Shown here piece after piece: positions 17,355-25,597 of a stretch of DNA of 33,061 bases. The notes under the pieces were generated by a model that saw nothing but the letters and a program-made list of their open reading frames with translations, did not search any database and was not told the origin of the DNA. A program made the position numbers and the translations under genes. Position 1 is the stretch's first letter. Each line of letters begins with the position of its first letter. Source of the stretch: Desulfuromonas acetoxidans DSM 684 (GTDB lineage Bacteria > Desulfobacterota > Desulfuromonadia > Desulfuromonadales > Desulfuromonadaceae); contig NZ_AAEW02000025.1 of assembly GCF_000167355.1 (NCBI RefSeq), positions 1 through 33,061 of the forward strand, read 5' to 3'.

Positions 17355-19010
17355 TTAAGCAGCACCTAACACACGTAACAAGTGGGGAATGAGTTGCTTC
17401 TTACGTGACAAGACACCACGCAATTCGAACAGATTATCTCCGAGTTGTGGGTAGCCGATCATAAACGCCAGTTGTCGGTCTCCTGCGACCAGCAATTCAC
17501 TGTTTCCGGCAACGATATCGGTCACCAGCAAACCAGCCATCCCCAGATCACGTTTTTCACGAAGTTTTTCCAGCTCAGCGCTCAATTCTTCCTTCAAGCC
17601 ATGAAACTCATGGAAGCTAACCACTTCCACCTGACCAATACCAAACTGGCAGCTGGACGCGCTGAATACTTTGAAGTCCGTGGTAATCACCTTCTCCAGC
17701 GAATCATAAGCGCTCATGGCACTACTTGAGGCAAAAATGCGTCGGCCATACTCTTGTGGATCAAGGCCAGAGAGCTGACCGAGCCATTCGGCAATGTCAC
17801 GATCCACCTCAGTTGTCGTCGGCGACTTCATCACCACGGTATCGGAGAGCAAACCGGACAGCATCAGCCCTGCCGTTGCCGGGTCAGGGGTAATTCCCGC
17901 GTTCTGATACAACGTTGCCACCAGGGTACAGGTGCTGCCGACAGGCTGATTGATAAAACGGATCGGCTTATCGGTCTGAAAACTGCCCAACCGGTGATGG
18001 TCCACCACTTCAAGGATCTCGACCTTGTCCGCTCCAGCCACGGCCTGCGACAGTTCATTGTGATCGACAAGAATCAGTTTGACATCCGAAGGGCGCAGCA
18101 GATGACTTTTGGTGGCCACCGCTTCGACCTGGCCGGTGTCATTGACGATAACAACACCGGGGACCACGCTATGCGTCAGACTGACACGCAGTTCATCGAC
18201 GCGGTCCTGACGACGCAACGTGATGTAATCTGTCTCGGCAAGATGTCCAACCGGCGTCGCCAGCCGCGTCAGCCAGGTACTGGTAGCACTGTCAAAGGAG
18301 GTAGACAGGATCGTTACATTGTTCTTGCGCCCCAACTCAAGAATATCCGGCGGGATATCCAGATCAGCGACAACTACCAACACCCGCACCGCACGTTCGA
18401 CGGCCAGACGCAGGATATCAATACGGTCTCCGGCAATCAGAATCATTTTGCGCATATCCTGATCGGCCATCTTTTCGGCAAAGGTCGGCTCGGCCATTGC
18501 CGCCACATAGAGGTTCAACTCTTCGAGTTCATCAAAGTCCACCTCATTGAGAGCTGTGGCTTTGAGACACTGACAAATTGATCGGGGCGAGGCAGACACT
18601 CGGCGCAACTCTTTTTCCTGACTCGGTACTAAAAAGCGCTCAGAAACCTTCTTGAGATAGAGAATCCCCTGCGGGCAACGCTTGTCATCAACCACCGGCA
18701 AAATGCGGACATTATGCAGATGAAACAGTTCCAGAGCGCGTGACAAGGGCGCTGTTGTCGGAATCGTCACCGGCTGTTGTTCGCCAATGATATCGCGAAT
18801 ACGTGGAGAGACATCAAGCAACAGTTCCGGTTGTGGCACAGCCAATTCTTCTAAAATAAATTCGGTCTGGCGATTGATATTGCCGGCGCGTGCCGGTTGA
18901 ACACCATCCAGTCCCTGAGCGGCGCGAAGACGGGCATAGGCAATGGCACTGCACACCGAATCCGTATCCGGGTTCATATGGCCAATGACGTAGACACGTT
19001 GTTGTGGCAT
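17355..19010 (-). CDS. ppaC: Manganese-dependent inorganic pyrophosphatase with CBS-DRTGG-CBS insert
   Basis: 551 residues; hydrolyses pyrophosphate in the cytosol, with nucleotide control through the insert. DHH-domain motifs: GHMNPDTDSV (His11, Asp15, Asp17), DHNE at 316-319, VVDHHR with Asp337-His339, and later SDTVVMKSPTTT. The insert between about 70 and 305 comprises a CBS repeat, a DRTGG domain (about 135-250) and a second CBS repeat. The C-terminal DHHA2 domain ends with the SRKKQ substrate motif at 535-539. CBS-type enzymes of this family are inhibited by AMP/ADP and activated by ATP or diadenosine polyphosphates; this is family knowledge. ATG 19010 has a CAGGAGA site. It appears monocistronic. 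Confidence 0.95.
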   Translation of the reverse strand: MPQQRVYVIGHMNPDTDSVCSAIAYARLRAAQGLDGVQPARAGNINRQTEFILEELAVPQPELLLDVSPRIRDIIGEQQPVTIPTTAPLSRALELFHLHNVRILPVVDDKRCPQGILYLKKVSERFLVPSQEKELRRVSASPRSICQCLKATALNEVDFDELEELNLYVAAMAEPTFAEKMADQDMRKMILIAGDRIDILRLAVERAVRVLVVVADLDIPPDILELGRKNNVTILSTSFDSATSTWLTRLATPVGHLAETDYITLRRQDRVDELRVSLTHSVVPGVVIVNDTGQVEAVATKSHLLRPSDVKLILVDHNELSQAVAGADKVEILEVVDHHRLGSFQTDKPIRFINQPVGSTCTLVATLYQNAGITPDPATAGLMLSGLLSDTVVMKSPTTTEVDRDIAEWLGQLSGLDPQEYGRRIFASSSAMSAYDSLEKVITTDFKVFSASSCQFGIGQVEVVSFHEFHGLKEELSAELEKLREKRDLGMAGLLVTDIVAGNSELLVAGDRQLAFMIGYPQLGDNLFELRGVLSRKKQLIPHLLRVLGAA

Positions 19011-19222
19011 GTAAATCTCCTGCTGATTATCGTCAATCTTGTATTTAGGTTTCTGTTTGTTAATTTATCGTGTAAACAGCTTTTTCTTTCCCAAACGGGT
19101 TTAAAAAGCCGAACGCCCCCTATATAACACGATCTTCCTGATGCGATGAGCAAAAATTACCTTTGTACAAATACGATCTACTCATCAGACTTACCTCAGA
19201 TAAAAAATCTATTATCAGGCGC

Positions 19223-20260
19223 TTACAACAGCGTCACACCAAGGGTCATCAACAGCGGAAACAAGCCGGTCAACAACAGTTCACGACGGCTTAGACGGCG
19301 GGATTGGGGATAACGGACCAACACCCAGATCAGAACGAAGGCACAAATGGGCACAAGTGCCGGGATAAATCGACCACTGAGATGAGCACAGGTCAGAGCA
19401 AGCCACAGCGACAGCGGAGCAACATGCACGTACTTGAATGGAAGCCACGCTCCAATTGAAAATTGCGCCAACTCAGGACCGGGACACAACTTCAAACGGA
19501 CCAGTGCAGCGCTGAGAAACGCGACAATGATCCAGTCAGCAACACCGAACAAAGGCACGGGAAGAGCGCTTCTCGGCACCAGTGTTTTAATCAGCAATGC
19601 ATCAGCAAGAGGAGCTGGGCCCTGCTGCCCCGAAGAGTAGTAGTCAGTGATTTTGCCAACCATGGCGTGGGTTGGGCCGGCAGTAATACTGCACAAATCA
19701 GCCCAGGCCGCAACCACACACACCGGAATCAGCTCAGTGGGATGCTTCAGCCCCCGTGCCGTAACAATCCCAAGCAAACTGGCTGAGCTCAGCATCACAG
19801 CGCCGACAACCACGGTCAATACGGGATGGACACCGTCATCGTAACGATGATAGGCAAGAAGCAGAGCCAATAACAGCAAATTGATCGTCAATGGTCGCCA
19901 TAAAAGGGAATGAGCTGCACCCGCGGACGATTTTTCCACGTTAATCCAGGCGCTGACCAATAACGACGCCAAGATAATCATGACGGTGGCTGCCAACAGC
20001 GTTGCGAATGAAGAGTTTTCCTCCGCCCACGGCAACCAGCCTAGAAATAAACCGGTCACAGGTAGCAGCACCAGTATGACCAGTGCGTTTAACATAACAG
20101 AGATCTCAACGGGGCAAGTCCACGCCCACGGCCATGTTTCAACAACGCTCTCTCCTTCAAAGTATGGTTGAAATTCAAGGGCGGTTCTCTCACACCAGTG
20201 TGCGCTATCTTTCAAAAAATAACCACCAGGGCCTTTTGCAAGAACCATCTGCTGGAGCAA
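19223..20260 (-). CDS. Nine-helix membrane protein with presenilin/SPP-like motif order
   Basis: 345 residues if TTG 20260 is used (AAGGGG ten bases upstream); ATG 20248 (341 residues) or ATG 20095 (290 residues) are alternatives. About nine hydrophobic segments start near residue 56. Numbering from TTG: Asp188 lies in a helix (AAWADLCSITAGPTHAMV), Asp242 in the next (FGVADWIIV), and PAL is at 300-302 before a later helix. This order, with 54 residues between the two Asp and 58 from the second Asp to PAL, follows the YD / GxGD / PAL signatures of presenilin and signal peptide peptidase aspartyl proteases. The segment after Asp188 also matches presenilin in having GP and then MV. YD is AD and GxGD is GVAD here, so activity is uncertain. 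The gene stands alone and is divergent from a small membrane protein. Confidence 0.75.
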   Translation of the reverse strand: MLQQMVLAKGPGGYFLKDSAHWCERTALEFQPYFEGESVVETWPWAWTCPVEISVMLNALVILVLLPVTGLFLGWLPWAEENSSFATLLAATVMIILASLLVSAWINVEKSSAGAAHSLLWRPLTINLLLLALLLAYHRYDDGVHPVLTVVVGAVMLSSASLLGIVTARGLKHPTELIPVCVVAAWADLCSITAGPTHAMVGKITDYYSSGQQGPAPLADALLIKTLVPRSALPVPLFGVADWIIVAFLSAALVRLKLCPGPELAQFSIGAWLPFKYVHVAPLSLWLALTCAHLSGRFIPALVPICAFVLIWVLVRYPQSRRLSRRELLLTGLFPLLMTLGVTLL

Positions 20261-20394
20261 TGTCTATTTACCCCTTGCCAACACCAGAAACATAAACTAG
20301 CATAAATTACTCTTCATTCATTTTTATTTTCTTGTCTATCTGTCAACCTAAAGAAGACTGGGGTCTGCTTCATCTTCAGTTAAGGGGGTTTCTC

Positions 20395-20859
20395 ATGGAA
20401 GAATTAAACGATTGGAAATTTTTCTGGCCTAAGACCGATAGTTTGCCGAAAGCCACAACAGCAGCACGACAGGGCTTTATTGCAGCAATTTTTATCGCCT
20501 GCGTGTCGCCGCCCTACATGCTACCCACTTTGCTCTCTGCAGGATTGCAGCAACATTTTTACATTATCTTCATACCAACTCTTTTTTATGGCGTGTTAGC
20601 GGTCTTTGTTTATAAAATGTCGCGCGTTGCGGCACTGGTCGGATTTCTGGTTTTTTTACCGAGATTCGTAATCCATCTTCTTGAGCCTGGATTTACGAGC
20701 ATCGTCTGGGTTGCCCTTGCACTTGCGTTTATCAATTCAATTCGTGGTACTTTCGCTTATCACAAACATGCCAGGCAACCTCAAGAGAGCATAACCACCG
20801 CAGAGAAAACATTATCAGTCGCAGTCCCACCAACCTGTGATTCAACAACAACAGAGTAA
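20395..20859 (+). CDS. Small membrane protein of unknown function
   Basis: 154 residues from ATG 20395, chosen because AAGGGGG lies six bases upstream; the frame is open from 20332 without a site. Four hydrophobic segments are visible (about 23-45, 52-73, 76-97, 100-120), followed by a polar, Thr-rich cytosolic-looking tail. No catalytic motif is recognised. It is divergent from the presenilin-like gene with about 135 bases between, so the two may share a control region. I do not recognise the family. Confidence 0.75.
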   Translation: MEELNDWKFFWPKTDSLPKATTAARQGFIAAIFIACVSPPYMLPTLLSAGLQQHFYIIFIPTLFYGVLAVFVYKMSRVAALVGFLVFLPRFVIHLLEPGFTSIVWVALALAFINSIRGTFAYHKHARQPQESITTAEKTLSVAVPPTCDSTTTE

Positions 20860-20919
20860 TCGCTGTGCTGGTTTGCAAACTGCCCGGTCAAAGAAGGACA
20901 ACTCATCCCCCATTCTTTC

Positions 20920-23091
20920 TTACTTTTGCGCATCACCGAAAACATCTCCAGGATAACGCGGCAAGCTCAAACGGAAGATACTGCCCACCACATCATCACC
21001 GTCTTCCGCCACGCGATCAAGATAAACAAGGGTTCCGTGTAACGGATTGGTTGACAGTGTTTTCGCAATGTAAAGCCCCAAACCGGTTCCCATTTTCTTT
21101 GTGGTAAAATAGGGTTCAAAAATTCGCGAGCGAATCTCAGACGAAACGCCTCCTGCCAGATCACACACATCAATGGTGATCTCGTTCTCCGTCGCCGTTA
21201 ACTGCACCTCGATACAATATTGTTTTTCCGTGGGATTGGCTAACTTTTCAATGGCCTCTTTTGCATTGGCAATCAGATTAAGCAAAAGCTGTTTAATCTC
21301 AGCAGGACAACTTTGTAGAGCAAATTCAGACGGAAGGTCGCCATCAGTTGGACAAGGCCTGAGTTCCCCGTCCAGATAACAACGATGGCGGACACTGATG
21401 CCATGGGCCTTCAACTGCGCCCAATATAATTGGGTTATTTCCTGTAAAACCGCCAACAGATTACACGCCTGGACTTTTTTCCCCTGCGTGAAAAAGTTTC
21501 TGAATTCATCAATTGTATCAGACATATAGTGCAACTGCTGCAGCATCTCCTGCTGAGATTGGCGAAAATAATCCCCATCAAGGTCATCGTGTTTATAAGC
21601 AGAAGCCAAATCCTGAATAATCAGGCCAATGGAATTGAGCGGCTGACGCCATTGATGGGCAATGGCGCCAAGCATCTCTCCCATGGCCGCCAGTTTCCCC
21701 TGTTGAATCATCATCTCCTGCTTGCGACTGCGCTCTTCAAGCTCTTTGACATTGCTCAAATCACGAATTGTGCCGATAAAGTACAATTCCTCATCAAGCC
21801 ACATCTGAGTAATCGCAATAGAAACCGGGATCTTATGCCCGTCGGCATGCAATGCCGAGATATCTCGATCAGCGTTAATAATCATGCGTCCGGTACTCTT
21901 ATAGTTTTGAACATAGCTATCGTGGCGGCTTTTGTAGGGCTCGGGCACCAGGATATTGACATTTTCGCCGCACAATTCCTCCCTGCTATAACCAAACAGC
22001 GTGAGTGCCGCATTATTGACACGCTGAATCGACGCTTGGGCATTGATGACAATAATTGCATCAAATGTATGATTAAACACAGTATCCAGATAGTCACGGC
22101 TGTTTTGAGCGAGTTTTTTCTCCTGGCGCATTTGACGCATAGTGTCGTGGATTAACCAGAATACCGGCACTAAAACAAGCACCAGAGCAAGCAACATGAT
22201 AACGGAAAACTCAAGAATCTTTTCGCGATAAAGCAGGTTTGGCGAGCGATTGAGTCGATACACGGCAAGAATCTCCTGATCAAAAAAATACAAAGGGAGA
22301 GCAACAGTGCTGTCATCAATCCATGCGTGGCCTTGGGGGGTAAGATAAAGAGAACTCAGGTCCCGGCCATAGAAATCGTCCATTTTTCGGGGCCGTTCCG
22401 TATAGCGCGACCAAGCCCAATCCTGTTCAGGATGTAGAAGAAAATAACCATCACGATCCACCAGCAGCAGTCGGCTATCGACAACAGTACCGAGATTATG
22501 CAGCCAGTCTTCCATATAGTAATTAATGATAATCAGACCACAGATTTCACCTTCACACTGGACAGGCATGCCGGCACGCAAGGTCGGGTTAAAGGGCATT
22601 TCGATTTTCTTCTGTTCAATGTTGAGATCAAAATCTGAGAATTCCCATTCGCCTTGCTTGAGACGGGAAAACGTCTGGAAGTAATCACGATGTGCTTTGT
22701 TCTGCAGGGCATTGTCATCAATAACCGTCACTTCACCGTTACGTAACCGGTCGACTCGTATTTGCTCATTGCCCTGTAAATCAAGCAGACGCAACTGCAT
22801 AATGACGGGATTGGCTTTCACCGTATGAAAGAACAAGTCGGTCACCCCGGTTTCATCATCCATCACGCGGGAGGCGAATTGTCCGACATCGGGATGCCCG
22901 GTCAGCATCGACAAAAGAGGAGCCTGAGATAACTTAAATCTTTCGATCTGTCGTTCAGTGATTTTATGCTGGAGCAAAACCATCTCCAGCGTAATCTGTT
23001 TAACATCTTTGGCGATCAGAGCGCTGCCAATAAAGAACACCACACAAGCCAGAACAGCGCCAACGCCAAGGACAATCCAATGACGTCTCAT
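20920..23091 (-). CDS. PAS sensor histidine kinase with periplasmic Cache-type domain
   Basis: 723 residues. Helices at about 6-27 and 292-316 frame a large periplasmic region with features of a double Cache sensor (RLLDLQGNEQIRVDR, LLVDRDGYFLLHPE). A PAS domain follows at about 330-445, then a dimerisation domain with His479 in AIAHQWRQPLN, then HATPase with NLIANAKEAI, DLAGGV and KKMGTGLGL. AHQWRQPL is typical of the HWE-unrelated kinases common in anaerobic deltaproteobacteria. No receiver is fused. The start overlaps the stop of the REC-PAS-GGDEF-EAL gene by ATGA and has GGAGAGGGGG upstream, so the two form one operon and probably one pathway, with the kinase phosphorylating the receiver of its neighbour. 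Confidence 0.93.
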   Translation of the reverse strand: MRRHWIVLGVGAVLACVVFFIGSALIAKDVKQITLEMVLLQHKITERQIERFKLSQAPLLSMLTGHPDVGQFASRVMDDETGVTDLFFHTVKANPVIMQLRLLDLQGNEQIRVDRLRNGEVTVIDDNALQNKAHRDYFQTFSRLKQGEWEFSDFDLNIEQKKIEMPFNPTLRAGMPVQCEGEICGLIIINYYMEDWLHNLGTVVDSRLLLVDRDGYFLLHPEQDWAWSRYTERPRKMDDFYGRDLSSLYLTPQGHAWIDDSTVALPLYFFDQEILAVYRLNRSPNLLYREKILEFSVIMLLALVLVLVPVFWLIHDTMRQMRQEKKLAQNSRDYLDTVFNHTFDAIIVINAQASIQRVNNAALTLFGYSREELCGENVNILVPEPYKSRHDSYVQNYKSTGRMIINADRDISALHADGHKIPVSIAITQMWLDEELYFIGTIRDLSNVKELEERSRKQEMMIQQGKLAAMGEMLGAIAHQWRQPLNSIGLIIQDLASAYKHDDLDGDYFRQSQQEMLQQLHYMSDTIDEFRNFFTQGKKVQACNLLAVLQEITQLYWAQLKAHGISVRHRCYLDGELRPCPTDGDLPSEFALQSCPAEIKQLLLNLIANAKEAIEKLANPTEKQYCIEVQLTATENEITIDVCDLAGGVSSEIRSRIFEPYFTTKKMGTGLGLYIAKTLSTNPLHGTLVYLDRVAEDGDDVVGSIFRLSLPRYPGDVFGDAQK

Positions 23092-25103
23092 GCCCCCTCT
23101 CCGATCAGACAGAAGCTGCCATCCAAAACAGCCTGAGGCTGGGCAATATGAAACCCCTGAGCATAATCAACCCCCAGGCTCTTAACTGCGTCCAAGACCT
23201 CTGCCGAGCAAACAAATTCGGCAACACATTTGATACCCAGTTCATGCGCAAACATGATAATGGATTGAACAATGATCCGGGCGCTATCATCGTGATCAAT
23301 GGTTCGGACCAGAGAACCATCGATTTTTAGATAGGTAATGGGTAAATCCACAAGGTATGAAAAATTCGAGTAGCCACTGCCGAAGTCATCAATAGCCAAC
23401 TGTAACCCGGCATCGGTAAGCCGCTTGAACACCTTCTGAATCATCGTGAGATTATCAATCCCTTCCGATTCGAGAACTTCAACGATTAGGCGATCCTGCA
23501 ACTGGTCGCATTCAACAGAAGCGATAAGAAAGTCGAGGGTCTCCTCATCGGCCAGATCTTCGATCGATAAATTTATGGAAAAACTTTCGCTTCGATCTTT
23601 GAAAGCCTGACAAGCTTGCGTGATCACGGTTCTTGTCAGTTCGCGGTAGTGCCGTGAGCGTTTTGCCGCCTCCAGAAACAATGCGGGAGAGACCACCGTG
23701 CCATCCGGTTCAATCAAACGCACTAAACATTCGTATTTATTGATACAATTTTGCTGAATGTCGTAAATGGGCTGAAAATAGATAATGACACGATCATCGT
23801 GGAGACCGCTTTTAATTTTTTTTGTCCATTGAAAATTCTCTTCATATTGTTTTTGCAGCATGGCTTCAGCATCATACTCAAGCAGAAAATGCCGTTTTTC
23901 CTTGGCCTCTTCAATCGTGCCCTGAAGCTGCTCTACAGGGATATATTTCTTACGGTCGCTGTAGAGTAACGCACATGTAAAATCGATATCAAAAGAGACT
24001 TTCTCGCATTGCAACGGGGACGACTCAATAAAGCTCTTAATCTCTTCAACAAGCTCACGAAACAATTCGCGTTGATCGAACTTGGCCAGCAGGCCAAACT
24101 CATCGGAGGCAATCCGGTAGCAGGAGATATTGTGCGGTGAAGCCAGACGGGTGAGAGTTTGGGCAAAGTATTGTAGGACTCTGTCCCCAAAATGGATGCC
24201 AAACAACAAATTAACCTCTTTGAAGCGATCAAGATCAATCAACAGGATGGTGAAATCGTCAAACTCCTGAATGTCCTGCTGTAACTTGATGCGGTTGGGC
24301 AATTCCGTCAACCGGTCGGTAACAATATCCTGCTCGAGCTGTTTTTTACTCATGATCAGATCGGAAATATCAACATTGATGGAGATATACTCGCTTGTGG
24401 TTCCATCCACATTGAGAACCGGCGCAATCGTGGTATCGACATAAAAGATACTGCCATCCTGCTGGCGATTTTTCATGATCCCCTGCCAGACCTTCTGTTT
24501 TGTAATGGTTTTCCACACATCCCGAAAAAAACCTTCCGGCATATCGGGATGCCACACCTTCTTATACGGCTGACCGACAAGGGCCTGCCGCTGATAGCGT
24601 GAAAGATCACAGAATCGATCATTGACGTAGGTGATCATCCCACCCCTGTTGACCATGACAATGCTGGCACTCAAGTCGACAATCTTTTTATATTGTCGTA
24701 AAAGTGAGTCTTTTTCCTCAAGAAGATGCTGGGCATGCAAACGGTCGACAATGGTCTCAATGGTCGCAATTAATTGCTCAATATCGATGGGCTTAACCAC
24801 GTAGTTTTCCACCTTGAGTCGAATGGAACTCATAAAATAGTCCGGGTCACTGAAAGCCGAAGCAACAATCACCGGAATATTCGGAAAACTCTGCCGAATA
24901 ATTTTAACCATTTCCAACCCGGTCATGCCCGGCATCTTGATATCGGTTAGAACGATATCCGGCATAACATTATTGAGATCGCTCAATGCTTCAGTGGGAC
25001 AGGGATAGCTTTCAACCCGTGCGACTTCGCGGCCCAGAATTCGTTCAAGGCGATCACGTAAAATTTGATCATCTTCAACAACCATCAATGTGGTATCAAG
25101 CAT
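23088..25103 (-). CDS. Response regulator with PAS, GGDEF and EAL domains (c-di-GMP turnover)
   Basis: 671 residues from ATG 25103 (GAGGG five bases upstream; the frame is open to 25298 but lacks a site). Receiver domain 1-120 with Asp11/Asp12, phospho-acceptor Asp54 and Lys104; PAS about 140-250; GGDEF domain about 262-420 with DRLTELPNR and the active loop ASDEF (332-336) in place of GGDEF; EAL domain about 430-665 with ECLVRL for EALLR, INLS, EVLES, IDDFGSGYSN, LKIDG and CVAEF. Most metal-binding residues of EAL are kept, so phosphodiesterase activity is likely; cyclase activity is uncertain with the ASDEF loop. It is the first gene of a two-gene operon with a PAS histidine kinase. Confidence 0.93.
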   Translation of the reverse strand: MLDTTLMVVEDDQILRDRLERILGREVARVESYPCPTEALSDLNNVMPDIVLTDIKMPGMTGLEMVKIIRQSFPNIPVIVASAFSDPDYFMSSIRLKVENYVVKPIDIEQLIATIETIVDRLHAQHLLEEKDSLLRQYKKIVDLSASIVMVNRGGMITYVNDRFCDLSRYQRQALVGQPYKKVWHPDMPEGFFRDVWKTITKQKVWQGIMKNRQQDGSIFYVDTTIAPVLNVDGTTSEYISINVDISDLIMSKKQLEQDIVTDRLTELPNRIKLQQDIQEFDDFTILLIDLDRFKEVNLLFGIHFGDRVLQYFAQTLTRLASPHNISCYRIASDEFGLLAKFDQRELFRELVEEIKSFIESSPLQCEKVSFDIDFTCALLYSDRKKYIPVEQLQGTIEEAKEKRHFLLEYDAEAMLQKQYEENFQWTKKIKSGLHDDRVIIYFQPIYDIQQNCINKYECLVRLIEPDGTVVSPALFLEAAKRSRHYRELTRTVITQACQAFKDRSESFSINLSIEDLADEETLDFLIASVECDQLQDRLIVEVLESEGIDNLTMIQKVFKRLTDAGLQLAIDDFGSGYSNFSYLVDLPITYLKIDGSLVRTIDHDDSARIIVQSIIMFAHELGIKCVAEFVCSAEVLDAVKSLGVDYAQGFHIAQPQAVLDGSFCLIGEGA

Positions 25104-25597
25104 TTTGCCCTCATCAAAAAATGTTTGGAAACGCCTTGATTTATAAGGAAATGAGAATCTTTTTGAAGCTCTTTGACAACCTGCAGAAACAGCCAGTTCA
25201 GATGGGATGACAACTGAAAGGACGACACGCGTTTTCCACCCGGCAACATCGTGCTCGCTTTTCAAAGAACATTTTAACAAATACAAACAAAGCCACAAGC
25301 TCAGGCAGGCAAAAGCGTTTCGACCTCAGACAGTCTCCCACCAATGACAATTTGCGTCACACACGATTAAGTCGACATAAACCTTTTTAAAATCTATAAA
25401 TTACACAACAAAGCAACGTGAAAACCTCACAGAAAGGAAACACTCACAAAATTGAAATACGATTTAAATCTAAAATCTTATCTATTAAATTTCGTTATTG
25501 GATGATCACAAGCCACGTCCACTCCGCCCGATCAGGTTGCAAGACGCTAGAGACCCGTTAGGCTGAAAAGAAAACCTTACCTGCCTGTGGGAGAGAG
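25104..25597. other. Intergenic region between divergent signalling and dehydrogenase genes
   Basis: 494 bases with no convincing gene. The centre (about 25380-25500) is very AT-rich and could hold promoters for both directions; TTGAAA at 25452 is a possible -35 on the plus strand, but no good -10 follows. The 80 bases before the dehydrogenase are GC-richer and could form structure, but I recognise no riboswitch. Confidence 0.3.

Noticed and set aside
17754-18581. 275-residue plus-strand frame inside the pyrophosphatase gene
   Set aside because: Shadow of ppaC; His/Gln-rich composition typical of antisense frames.
21529-22155. 208-residue plus-strand frame inside the PAS kinase gene
   Set aside because: Wholly antisense to a well-supported kinase, with no ribosome site or domain.
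25500-25597. Possible riboswitch before the sugar dehydrogenase, and a TPP-like AACCTGATC on the other strand
   Set aside because: The other conserved boxes of TPP or c-di-GMP aptamers are missing, so the match is likely chance.
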